From NCBI GenBank assembly GCA_000432835.1, contig FR890367.1, positions 3,284-67,283 of the forward strand: DNA of 64,000 nt, written 5' to 3'. Below are positions 35,481 to 42,763 of this stretch, in pieces; positions within the stretch are counted from its first letter, which is position 1; each line of letters begins with the position of its first letter. A model generated the notes under the pieces. It worked only from the letters and a program-made list of their open reading frames with translations, was not told the DNA's origin and did not search any database. Source of the DNA: Clostridium sp. CAG:417. Lineage in GTDB: Bacteria > Bacillota_I > Bacilli_A > RF39 > UBA660. Made by a program: the position numbers and the translations under genes.

Positions 35481-38099
35481 TCATTTTGCTTCATACCAAT
35501 TGTTACCTATTTCAATATCTACTTTTAATGGAACCTTCAAAGTAAATGTATTTTCCATAATATCTTTTACTATTTGCTTTACTTCTTCTAATTCACTTTT
35601 TATGACATTAAATACAAGTTCATCATGTACTTGAATTAACATTTTACTTTTTAAACCACGTTTATTAAATTCGCTATAAATTTCAACCATAGCTTTCTTT
35701 AATATGTCAGCAGCTGTTCCCTGGATTGGAGTATTTAGAGCCATTCTTTCACCACTGCTTCTGATCATATAATTTTTACTCTTAAGTTCTTCAACAACTC
35801 TTTTTCTGTTCATTAATGTTCTGACATACCCTTTTTCATAGGCATCCTTTTTCTCTTGTTCCATAAATTCGTGGATTCCGGGGAAAGTATTTAGATAATT
35901 TTCAATGAAGTTTTTAGCTTCTTTCATATCTATTCCTAAATCTTCTGATAAACCAAAGCTGCTAATTCCATATAAAATACCAAAATTAACTGCTTTTGCG
36001 CTTCTTCGCATATCTTTAGTAACTTCTTCAATTGGTACTTTAAATATCTCTGAAGCTGTTTTTGTGTGAATATCTTTCCCTTTTTTAAATGCATCTATTA
36101 AATTTTTTTCATTAGACATAGAAGCAAAAACACGTAATTCTACTTGGGAATAGTCACTAGACATTAATACTGAATCTTCGTCTGCAATGAAAGCTTTTCG
36201 AATAAGCTTTGAAAAATCACTTCTGGCTGGAATATTTTGTAAATTGGGACTGATACTAGATAATCTACCTGTACGAGTTAGAGTTTGTGTGAAGATTGTA
36301 TGAATCCTTCCATCATCTCTTACTTCTGTCTTTAACCCTACGGCATAATTTGTATATAGTTTAGCTAATGTTCTATACTCAAGAATCTTTGGAACTATTG
36401 GATGCTCATATATAATTTTATCTAAAATGTCCTTACTAGTAGAGTATTTATTATCCTTTGTTTTCTTTGGATATCTTATTTTTAAATCTTCAAATAAGAC
36501 TTTAGCAAGCTGTGATGGACTCATAATATTAAATTCACACATTGCATCACTATAGATATCTTTTTCCAATTCATCCATTTTTTTCTTTAATTCTATTTCA
36601 ATTTCCCCTAAATATTCTTTGTCAACTTTAATTCCAGTAATTTCCATATCTGCAAGTACTGTGGTAAGAGGCATTTCTATATCTTTGAATAATGATTCCT
36701 CTTCATTTTCTTTTAATTCATTTATAACTTGTTCTTTGGTTTCATAGATGAACTTTGCCTTACTACAACAAAGTTGTTTTAAAGTTTCTAAATCTACATC
36801 TTTAGGTCTTTTTTCTGTACCATATGAATCTTCATATGGAGTAATATTATAATCAAAACTACTAGCTACAAAGCTAATATCATCTTTAACTGTATAATCT
36901 AATAAATACATTCCAATCATGGCATCATAATTACAATTATTAATTTTAATACCTAAATTATTTAAAACTACTATACTTTTTTTTAGATCATATGTCATTT
37001 TAGAAGAACTACCTTGAAATAAATCTTTATGTTTTTCGATATCTTGTGGTGATAGAAAATAGCCTTTTTCTCCATCATATATTCCAACACCTAAAATAGT
37101 ACTCTTACTATAAACTGTTCCTCTTGTTTCTAAATAAAAGGAAAATGGTTTAACTCCTAATGTAGAGATATCAGAAAGTAGAATTTTATCCTCTTTTTTT
37201 GACATTTTTTCTGTAAAGCTATCATTACTATTCATATCAAAATTAATTTTTCTTAATAGAGAGTGAAATTCTAATTCTTCAAGTATGGATTTAAATTTTT
37301 GAAAATCATAACCATTATATTTGCAATCTTCTAAAGTAAAGTCAATGGGTACTTCACGATAAATGGTTGCCAAATCATAACTCATATATGCATTTTCTTT
37401 ATCAGTAATCAACTTTTCACGAGTTTTAGGAGAAATATCTTCAAGATTTTCATAAACACCATCCAAACTACCATACTTTTCTAGTAAATTAATAGCTGTT
37501 TTTTCTCCTATTCCTTTAACTCCTGGTATATGGTCACTTGGATCTCCCATAAGTGACTTCAAATCAATCATTTTAATTGGATCTACTTTATAAGTTTTTC
37601 TAAACTCCTCCTTATCCATCATGATATGACCGCTTTGTTTTAATAATTTTACAATTACTTCATCACTTATTAGTTGTAATAAATCTTTATCACTACTAAC
37701 AATAGTTGCTATAAATTGGTCTTCTTCATCGACTATTTTTGCTAAAGTACCAATTATATCATCTGCTTCATAATTATCAATTTCAAAGTGTTTTATTCCC
37801 ATTGTATCTAAAACTTCTTTGGCTTTTGGAAATTGTAATTTTAACTCTTCTGGCATGGCCTGTCTTCCTGCCTTATAGTCATCATATTTGTCGTGTCTAA
37901 ATGTCTTACCTTTATCAAAAGCAACTAAAATATAGTTTGGACTTTCTTCTTTAATAATTTTATTCATCATATTGATAAATCCATATAATGCATTAGTAGG
38001 AAAACCCTTCCCATTACGCATTATATTGCCACTATAACTAGTTGCATAAAAACTCCTAAATAATAGATTATTACCATCTACTAAAATTACTTTCTTCAT
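35481..38099 (-). CDS. polA: DNA polymerase I
   Basis: This enzyme fills repair gaps and removes primers. The 872 residues divide into a 5' nuclease (about 1-290: VDGNNLLFRSFYA, NYEADDIIGTLA, SSDKDLLQLI, LMGDPSDHIPGVKGIGEKTA), a middle exonuclease-like domain and a polymerase domain. Polymerase motifs are intact: DYSQVELRVFA (A), KAVNFGILYGIS (B) and VHDELVF (C). In the middle domain the first metal-binding motif is LETRGTVY, without the Asp/Glu pair needed for 3'-5' proofreading, as in Bacillus. It lies 47 bp downstream of the LexA-controlled microprotein gene on the same strand. The ATG follows AGGTGA. Confidence 0.96.
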   Translation of the reverse strand: MKKVILVDGNNLLFRSFYATSYSGNIMRNGKGFPTNALYGFINMMNKIIKEESPNYILVAFDKGKTFRHDKYDDYKAGRQAMPEELKLQFPKAKEVLDTMGIKHFEIDNYEADDIIGTLAKIVDEEDQFIATIVSSDKDLLQLISDEVIVKLLKQSGHIMMDKEEFRKTYKVDPIKMIDLKSLMGDPSDHIPGVKGIGEKTAINLLEKYGSLDGVYENLEDISPKTREKLITDKENAYMSYDLATIYREVPIDFTLEDCKYNGYDFQKFKSILEELEFHSLLRKINFDMNSNDSFTEKMSKKEDKILLSDISTLGVKPFSFYLETRGTVYSKSTILGVGIYDGEKGYFLSPQDIEKHKDLFQGSSSKMTYDLKKSIVVLNNLGIKINNCNYDAMIGMYLLDYTVKDDISFVASSFDYNITPYEDSYGTEKRPKDVDLETLKQLCCSKAKFIYETKEQVINELKENEEESLFKDIEMPLTTVLADMEITGIKVDKEYLGEIEIELKKKMDELEKDIYSDAMCEFNIMSPSQLAKVLFEDLKIRYPKKTKDNKYSTSKDILDKIIYEHPIVPKILEYRTLAKLYTNYAVGLKTEVRDDGRIHTIFTQTLTRTGRLSSISPNLQNIPARSDFSKLIRKAFIADEDSVLMSSDYSQVELRVFASMSNEKNLIDAFKKGKDIHTKTASEIFKVPIEEVTKDMRRSAKAVNFGILYGISSFGLSEDLGIDMKEAKNFIENYLNTFPGIHEFMEQEKKDAYEKGYVRTLMNRKRVVEELKSKNYMIRSSGERMALNTPIQGTAADILKKAMVEIYSEFNKRGLKSKMLIQVHDELVFNVIKSELEEVKQIVKDIMENTFTLKVPLKVDIEIGNNWYEAK

Positions 38100-38116
38100 G
38101 TTATATCACCTACTCA

Positions 38117-38125
38117 ATTATAACA
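38117..38125 (-). promoter_or_regulatory. Possible extended -10 promoter for polA
   Basis: TGTTATAAT matches the extended -10 pattern (TG-N-TATAAT), but no -35 element is evident. It lies between the microprotein stop and the polA start and could give polA basal, LexA-independent expression. Confidence 0.4.
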
Positions 38126-38146
38126 TACTTTTTGTAGTTAATATAT

Positions 38147-38296
38147 TTATTTTATAATTGTAACTGAACCATTAGTGTTCCTATAAACATCTTGTTTATC
38201 AAGCCTCATTATTCTATCACTCATCAAAAATACTATTATTAAAAATATTATATATATACCTAATAAACTAAAACCCTTCTTTAATACTTTTTCCAT
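38147..38296 (-). CDS. SOS-type membrane microprotein divergent from lexA (49 residues)
   Basis: The ATG at 38296 has AGGGAGA seven bases upstream, and the frame runs 49 codons to TAA. The protein is basic at the start (MEKVLKKG), has one strongly hydrophobic span of about 17-20 residues (FSLLGIYIIFLIIVFLM), and ends in a short polar tail (SDRIMRLDKQDVYRNTNGSV). It sits back to back with lexA, under a perfect consensus promoter containing a LexA-type box. Bacillus yneA and Staphylococcus sosA, small membrane division inhibitors of the SOS response, occupy this slot. There is no LysM domain as in YneA, so homology is not shown, and the role is inferred from position, topology and operator. Confidence 0.75.
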   Translation of the reverse strand: MEKVLKKGFSLLGIYIIFLIIVFLMSDRIMRLDKQDVYRNTNGSVTIIK

Positions 38297-38324
38297 AATA
38301 ACATCTCCCTTCAATTACACTTAA

Positions 38325-38353
38325 ATTATATCTAATACATTTGTTCGTGTCAA
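38325..38353 (-). promoter_or_regulatory. Perfect consensus promoter for the SOS microprotein, with embedded LexA box
   Basis: TTGACA, 17 bp, TATAAT on the minus strand, both elements perfect. The spacer begins with CGAAC, the left half of a LexA box, so a bound repressor would block the promoter. Confidence 0.85.
38334..38347. promoter_or_regulatory. LexA box 1
   Basis: CGAACAAATGTATT (minus strand) matches the Gram-positive LexA consensus CGAACRNRYGTTYG at 12 of 14 positions by my count. It lies between the -35 and -10 of the microprotein promoter. Confidence 0.75.
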
Positions 38354-38361
38354 TTGTTTTT

Positions 38362-38375
38362 TAAACGTTTGTTTG
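38362..38375. promoter_or_regulatory. LexA box 2 (lexA autoregulation)
   Basis: TAAACGTTTGTTTG (plus strand) matches the LexA consensus at 11 of 14 positions and overlaps the -35 of the lexA promoter. Confidence 0.65.
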
Positions 38376-38401
38376 ACATTTTACAATTAAAATGTTAATA
38401 T
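38373..38401 (+). promoter_or_regulatory. Promoter for lexA
   Basis: TTGACA, 17 bp, TAATAT on the plus strand, 22 bp before the lexA ATG. The -35 shares three bases with LexA box 2. Confidence 0.75.
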
Positions 38402-38423
38402 TATTTTAGCGAGGAGTGATAAT

Positions 38424-39041
38424 ATGGAAAAACTTACCGAAAGTCAGTATAATATCCTACAAGTCTTAAAAAAATTGATAGCTGAAAGAGGTTTTCCTCC
38501 TACTGTTAGGGAAATTGGAGAAGCTGCTCATTTGTCATCACCTGCAACTACGCATTTTCATTTAAATAAATTAGCAGAAAAGGGATATATTGAGAAGGGT
38601 AATGGAAAAAACAGAACTATTAAACTGTTAGTAGAAAATGAATTTTTACAAAAAGATGATGATATTGTTGATGTTCCTCTACTTGGAAAGGTTACAGCTG
38701 GTTCTCCTATAGAGGCTATTGAGATGCCTAATGAGTTCTTTCCTTTACCTGCTAACTTGATTGCTGGCAAAAAAGAAGTATTTACTTTAAAGGTAAGTGG
38801 TGAAAGTATGATTAATGTCGGAATTTATGATGGTGACATTTTAATCGTAGAAAGAAAAAATACAGCTGTTAATGGAGAAACAGTTGTAGCGATGAATGAA
38901 AATAATGAAGTTACAGTGAAGACTTTTTACAAGGAAAAAGATCATTTCAGATTGCAACCAGAAAATGATACCATGGCTCCAATTATTTTGGATAAGGTTA
39001 CTATCTTAGGTAAGGCAATCGGATTATATAGAAAATTTTAA
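38424..39041 (+). CDS. lexA: SOS repressor LexA
   Basis: LexA represses DNA-damage genes and cleaves itself when RecA is activated. The N-terminal winged helix includes PPTVREIGEAAHLSSPATTHF. The cleavage site Ala-Gly lies in GKVTAGSP, the catalytic Ser in VSGESMINVG and the catalytic Lys in VTVKTFYK. The C-terminal LQPENDTMAPI is also conserved. It is 205 residues, as in Bacillus. GAGGAGTG precedes the ATG. Two LexA boxes and divergent promoters lie in the 127 bp upstream, pointing to autoregulation and shared control of the opposite microprotein gene. Confidence 0.97.
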   Translation: MEKLTESQYNILQVLKKLIAERGFPPTVREIGEAAHLSSPATTHFHLNKLAEKGYIEKGNGKNRTIKLLVENEFLQKDDDIVDVPLLGKVTAGSPIEAIEMPNEFFPLPANLIAGKKEVFTLKVSGESMINVGIYDGDILIVERKNTAVNGETVVAMNENNEVTVKTFYKEKDHFRLQPENDTMAPIILDKVTILGKAIGLYRKF

Positions 39042-39078
39042 AAGAGGTTACACATTTTAAAATGTAATCTCTTTTTAT
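39041..39078. terminator. Bidirectional terminator between lexA and the paralogue operon
   Basis: AAAGAGGTTACA pairs with TGTAATCTCTTT (one G-T pair) around CATTTTAAAA. T-rich tails follow in both directions, strongest on the plus strand. Confidence 0.82.
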
Positions 39079-39905
39079 TTGTTCTTTTTAATTTTACTAT
39101 AATCTTTATTTGCAGAATTAGGCCTCTTAATATCTAAATACATTCTCAATAGCTTGTGCCTTATATTCTCATTTTGATAACTAATATTGCAAATAGCAAT
39201 TATATCATTGTGAGGATTTAAAAGCTCTTCTAGTTCCGTATCACATATTAACTCATTATTTAAGACATTCTCTTTATAATTATTAATTAAGTCTAATATA
39301 ATATCTGTATAACAAATTTCATCTGAAAAGAATAATTCTGACATGGTGTTTGAAAAAGATATAATATTTTCTTCTGCTACATCACCATTGTTTGACGAAG
39401 ATATGCTTTCATCATACTCTTCTAAAAATTCATGTAGAGTTAATGGTGCGGCATAATAAAGATAATCAAGAATATGTAATTTGGAGACTTGCTTTAAATA
39501 ATCATATTTTATTTTGCAATCGTTTAGTATTCTTCTTTGTTCACTTGAATCTAGAGATGTAAAGAAAATAGATGAATTAAGCATTTCAATTAAACCATAT
39601 GTATTCTCATTTATATAGAGTTCAAGATCATCAATATCATTAATATTTTCCTCATAAAAGCGAATGGTTTCTTTATCCTCTTCTTCATAATTATTATCCA
39701 TAATACTAGTAAATAATAATTTATAATCATCTAAAAAAATAATACTTATAATACTTTGATATAATTTCTCATTTTCCTTTAATACTTCAAACATTGGTAG
39801 TACTTTATCACATATTAAATCATAGTCATCTGATGTAGATAATTCCTTTTTAAATAAATTAGAAATTTCATTTCTTAAAATGAATGTGGCATTATTAAAA
39901 TTCAT
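39075..39905 (-). CDS. Unknown helical protein, paralogue of the upstream gene
   Basis: I do not recognise this 276-residue, acidic, all-helical protein. It has no signal peptide or transmembrane segment. It appears related to the product of the gene just upstream. Both share a block of the form Ser-x-Thr-(Met/Leu)-x2-Leu-aromatic-aromatic-Ser-Asp, then Tyr-x-Asp-(Ile/Leu)-x-Leu-x2-Ile-x2-Tyr, then Lys-x-Asn. Both also have an earlier YKLL segment at similar spacing. The start at ATG 39905 follows GGAGG and overlaps the upstream stop by 11 bp. The TTG-initiated longer frame is unlikely. It is last gene of the operon starting at 42393. Confidence 0.65.
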   Translation of the reverse strand: MNFNNATFILRNEISNLFKKELSTSDDYDLICDKVLPMFEVLKENEKLYQSIISIIFLDDYKLLFTSIMDNNYEEEDKETIRFYEENINDIDDLELYINENTYGLIEMLNSSIFFTSLDSSEQRRILNDCKIKYDYLKQVSKLHILDYLYYAAPLTLHEFLEEYDESISSSNNGDVAEENIISFSNTMSELFFSDEICYTDIILDLINNYKENVLNNELICDTELEELLNPHNDIIAICNISYQNENIRHKLLRMYLDIKRPNSANKDYSKIKKNK

Positions 39906-40884
39906 AAGTACTTGTTCCTCCAATATCCTTTAACTTTTGTTTTATTTTTGGCTTACAGTTATTAATATAATTACTATTTGCTTCAGACTTAAAGGTATCA
40001 GTATAATTATAAATACTATCGTATAATTCTAAAATAAGAATTTCTTGAAAGGTGAAATTTTCTCCAATTTCTGCCATCACATATTCTAAATCCCATTTTT
40101 CTATTTTATTTAGTAGTTCATCATTAGTATTGTCAACTTTATAATATTTGCTTTTAAACAACATGTTTTTATAATACTCTTTAATTATTGGTAACATTAA
40201 ATCATAATAATTATCTGGGTCACTATAATATAAAGAATGAAGGGTACTAGAAATTTCTGATACTGATTTTTTCTTGGCCTCTTCTTCATTATATTTTAAA
40301 TTTTTATCAAATAATATTTTTATGTTTTCTTTTGTATATCTACAAGTATAATAAAATCCTTCTATGTAATGATAAGGAAAAAATTTTTTTAAATAGTCAT
40401 TTAAATCTTTATTATCTAAAAATAACTTTCTTTTATTAAAATATGACATTTTCTGAAACTCTTCAAATGATGATACAAAATCACAAATATATGAAGGAAC
40501 ATTTTCTATTTGATTTAAAAGATCGTTTATATTTTTTACACTTGATTTAAATTCTTCAAAAATTTGTTTTTCTTCATCATAAAAATCATTTTCTTCATTG
40601 TTATTAATGAGACAAAAATCATGATAAAACATACCTAATAATAATTTATACTCTTTGTAATTTCTTATTTTCATTTTCTGAAAAACGAGAAGAAGTGCTC
40701 CCTCATATTCTTCTTCTACATGCTCATAAAAATTTTTGTTGTCTTTTAAGTCACTAAATCTAGTCTCTTTATTAGCAACTCTTATATTACATTTTCTTTC
40801 TAAACTTCTAAGTTCTTTTTGAATTTGTGAGCGTAAATCTATAGTCGGAGTTGTCGTATCATTTATATAATATTTATTAGGCAT
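39895..40884 (-). CDS. Unknown helical protein, first of a tandem paralogue pair
   Basis: The 329-residue product is charged, helical and soluble, with no known motif that I can name. It carries the blocks SSTLHSLYYSDPDNYYDLML and EYYKNML, which line up with the downstream paralogue. A middle section is rich in aromatic residues (PYHYIEGFYYTCRYT). The start is set at ATG 40884, where GAGGTG lies 6 bases upstream. It begins 13 bp after the tcdA stop. Linkage to tcdA may be only transcriptional. Confidence 0.65.
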   Translation of the reverse strand: MPNKYYINDTTTPTIDLRSQIQKELRSLERKCNIRVANKETRFSDLKDNKNFYEHVEEEYEGALLLVFQKMKIRNYKEYKLLLGMFYHDFCLINNNEENDFYDEEKQIFEEFKSSVKNINDLLNQIENVPSYICDFVSSFEEFQKMSYFNKRKLFLDNKDLNDYLKKFFPYHYIEGFYYTCRYTKENIKILFDKNLKYNEEEAKKKSVSEISSTLHSLYYSDPDNYYDLMLPIIKEYYKNMLFKSKYYKVDNTNDELLNKIEKWDLEYVMAEIGENFTFQEILILELYDSIYNYTDTFKSEANSNYINNCKPKIKQKLKDIGGTSTYEF

Positions 40885-40897
40885 ATACATCACCTCA

Positions 40898-41605
40898 TTA
40901 TTGTTTATTATCTTTAGTAAGAGTTTTTATAATATAACTTGAAATAAGTAATCCAGCACTAGGAGGCACAAATGAGTTAGAGGGTATTACACCATGAATT
41001 TTATTTTTGGGTACTTCTCTACTACACATTACATATAGCTTTTTATTAATTTTTTGGTCTTTTAGGTATTTTCTTATTCTTCGTGCGATAGGATCACCAG
41101 ATGTTTTCATTACATCAATGATTTCTAAATCTTCAGGATTTTGTCTATTTCCAGTTCCCATGGAGGAAATTATTTTAATGTTGTTTTTAAGACAATATTT
41201 AATTACATTTTCTTTAACTTTAATACTATCACAACAATCAGCAACATAATCTATATGATAGTTAAATAGTTCTTTATAATTTTCTTCGGTAATTAATTTA
41301 TTAATACAAATTACTTCACATAGAGGATTTATATCTTTAATTCTTTCTTTAAAACATTCTGTTTTATATTTACCTATCGTTGATGAGAGTGCTATTATTT
41401 GTCTATTGATATTTGTTATATCAACAGTATCATAGTCTACTAAAATAAGGGTACCTATATTTGAACGAGCAAGAGATTCAACTACATATCCTCCTACTCC
41501 TCCTAATCCTAGAACAAGGATTGTTTTTTTTGATAAGTCGTTTACTTTTTCTTTTCCAAAATAGGCTTCTAATCTTATAAAACGGTTTTCATTAATACTT
41601 TTCAT
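40898..41605 (-). CDS. tcdA: tRNA threonylcarbamoyladenosine dehydratase TcdA (YrvM)
   Basis: TcdA belongs to the E1-like ThiF/MoeB family and cyclises t6A37 in tRNA to ct6A with ATP. The protein starts RFIRLEAYFG. It has the nucleotide-binding loop VLGLGGVGGYVVESLAR, then VDYDTVDITNINRQI and a core DYVADCCDSIKVK. The GTGNRQNPEDLEI and VPPSAGLLIS blocks fit TcdA rather than MoeB or ThiF. It is 235 residues. The ATG overlaps the previous stop (TAATG), so translation is coupled to the unknown gene upstream. Together with mtaB this window holds two enzymes acting on t6A37. Confidence 0.92.
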   Translation of the reverse strand: MKSINENRFIRLEAYFGKEKVNDLSKKTILVLGLGGVGGYVVESLARSNIGTLILVDYDTVDITNINRQIIALSSTIGKYKTECFKERIKDINPLCEVICINKLITEENYKELFNYHIDYVADCCDSIKVKENVIKYCLKNNIKIISSMGTGNRQNPEDLEIIDVMKTSGDPIARRIRKYLKDQKINKKLYVMCSREVPKNKIHGVIPSNSFVPPSAGLLISSYIIKTLTKDNKQ

Positions 41606-42393
41606 TAGGCTGCATCATCCTCATAAACTTTTACTTTTTTCTTGGCGCTATGAATTATATCTAGTGGTTTATTACTAACTGTTTTATATAAATATGATAA
41701 TTTAGAGTATTCTCTTTGATTATTTCTAGCAATGTCATAATAATGTTTTAAGTTTATATAGTCTTTACTATTAACTGGCTCTAAAAATTCTAAAATTCTT
41801 TCAAAATCAGCAAGTGAAATGATTGATTTATTTATAATAGTAAAATCAAATTGATCAAAATCTTTAATTAATCTGAATAACTTACCTAAATTATTATCTG
41901 AAATATATTTACTAATATTTAATCGTTCTAAATTGGCAGATGCATATTCTATCTTCTCTAATCTAGATTCTGAAATTATGTCAAACACCTGAAGTTTTTT
42001 TAAATCAAGATAACGATTTTTTTGATTTGGAGTTCTATTTTTTAAATCTAGGATAAGAGTTCCTATAAGACTATCAAAACCATCAGAAATTTTATCAGTG
42101 ATTTTAGTAATTCTGTAAACGTCATATTTATTATTGTCATCTGTTTTGGTTGATACCAAAATGCTTTTAGTCCCTGATTTAGAACTTAGGCGAACAAATT
42201 CCATTACTGATGATGTTGTTGATGTTGTAAGGTGTTTTAAGTTTAAATATTCATAATAACTATTACCGTTTACAACTATGTCACTTGGTCTAATGTCTTT
42301 TGTATAAAATTCATCACTTACTTTTACTGCATTTTTTAGATTTACCTCAACATTTAATATTCTGTTACGATTAATTATAGGAAGTACTAGCAT
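41605..42393 (-). CDS. Unknown protein coupled to tcdA
   Basis: The 262-residue soluble protein has no family I recognise. The N-terminal half is mixed alpha/beta (DIVVNGNSYYEYLNLKHLT and LVSTKTDDNNKYDVYRITK). The C-terminal half is helical (EKIEYASANLERLNISKYIS). It heads an operon with tcdA and the two paralogous helical genes, behind a near-consensus promoter. The start is ATG 42393 six bases after GAGGTG. Tight coupling to tcdA is the only hint of a role. Confidence 0.65.
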   Translation of the reverse strand: MLVLPIINRNRILNVEVNLKNAVKVSDEFYTKDIRPSDIVVNGNSYYEYLNLKHLTTSTTSSVMEFVRLSSKSGTKSILVSTKTDDNNKYDVYRITKITDKISDGFDSLIGTLILDLKNRTPNQKNRYLDLKKLQVFDIISESRLEKIEYASANLERLNISKYISDNNLGKLFRLIKDFDQFDFTIINKSIISLADFERILEFLEPVNSKDYINLKHYYDIARNNQREYSKLSYLYKTVSNKPLDIIHSAKKKVKVYEDDAA

Positions 42394-42417
42394 ATAAATC
42401 ACCTCAATATATCGCTT

Positions 42418-42446
42418 ATTATAACATATTTCATGTTTTTTTACAA
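42418..42446 (-). promoter_or_regulatory. Strong sigma-A promoter for the 42393-39075 operon
   Basis: TTGTAA, 17 bp, TATAAT on the minus strand, 24 bp before the start codon. It lies after the terminator of the small RNA, so the RNA and operon are separate transcripts. Confidence 0.75.
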
Positions 42447-42464
42447 AAAATATGTAAAATATGC

Positions 42465-42496
42465 AAAAAAAAATGCCAAAGGAGCGTTCTTGGCAT
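42465..42496 (-). terminator. Terminator of the 6S-like RNA
   Basis: ATGCCAA, a 10-base loop and TTGGCAT are followed by eight or more T on the minus strand. Confidence 0.92.
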
Positions 42497-42652
42497 AACG
42501 ATAAAACCTGCTCTTATATACAGGTGGGTATCTCTAGCCTATCTTTAGGATTCCTATTAATAAACAGGCATTCAACACGGATAAACTTTATCAAGATTCC
42601 CTTATCGTCTCTTTAGTCGGTTTTATAATTGCTAGTATCGCATCCTTTAGAC
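42465..42652 (-). ncRNA. ssrS: Candidate 6S RNA (about 188 nt)
   Basis: The 370-bp gap between 42393 and 42764 holds no gene but has a promoter and a strong terminator 188 bp apart on the minus strand. The predicted RNA ends pair: 42639-42648 with 42478-42486 (nine pairs, one bulge). An inner stem forms between AUAAAACC (42626-42619) and GGUUUUAU (42508-42501), plus a small hairpin at 42553-42568. Long rod shape, length, independent transcription and nearness to tcdA/yrvM fit 6S RNA, which in Bacillus lies in the aspS-yrvM gap. No protein frame, T-box, SRP, tmRNA or RNase P signature was found. A riboswitch is less likely because the next operon has its own promoter. Confidence 0.55.
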
Positions 42653-42658
42653 AATTAT

Positions 42659-42688
42659 ATTGTACCACATATCTAATATTTTATACAA
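42659..42688 (-). promoter_or_regulatory. Promoter of the 6S-like RNA
   Basis: TTGTAT, 18 bp, TACAAT on the minus strand, placing the RNA start near 42652. Confidence 0.6.
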
Positions 42689-42703
42689 CCTTATAATATT
42701 TAT

Positions 42704-42731
42704 TTTACTAAATTTTACATTTTCTTATTAT
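42704..42731 (+). promoter_or_regulatory. Possible promoter for the alpha/beta hydrolase gene
   Basis: TTTACT, 16 bp, TATTAT on the plus strand, 32 bp upstream of the ATG. The background is very AT-rich. Confidence 0.4.
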
Positions 42732-42763
42732 TTTTTATTGCATATATTACTGTAGGTGATTTT

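Noticed and set aside
42465..42763. Riboswitch or T-box controlling a neighbouring gene
   Set aside because: No T-box or known aptamer core was found, and both neighbours have their own promoters beyond the RNA unit. A switch cannot be fully excluded because the end-pairing stem competes with the terminator.
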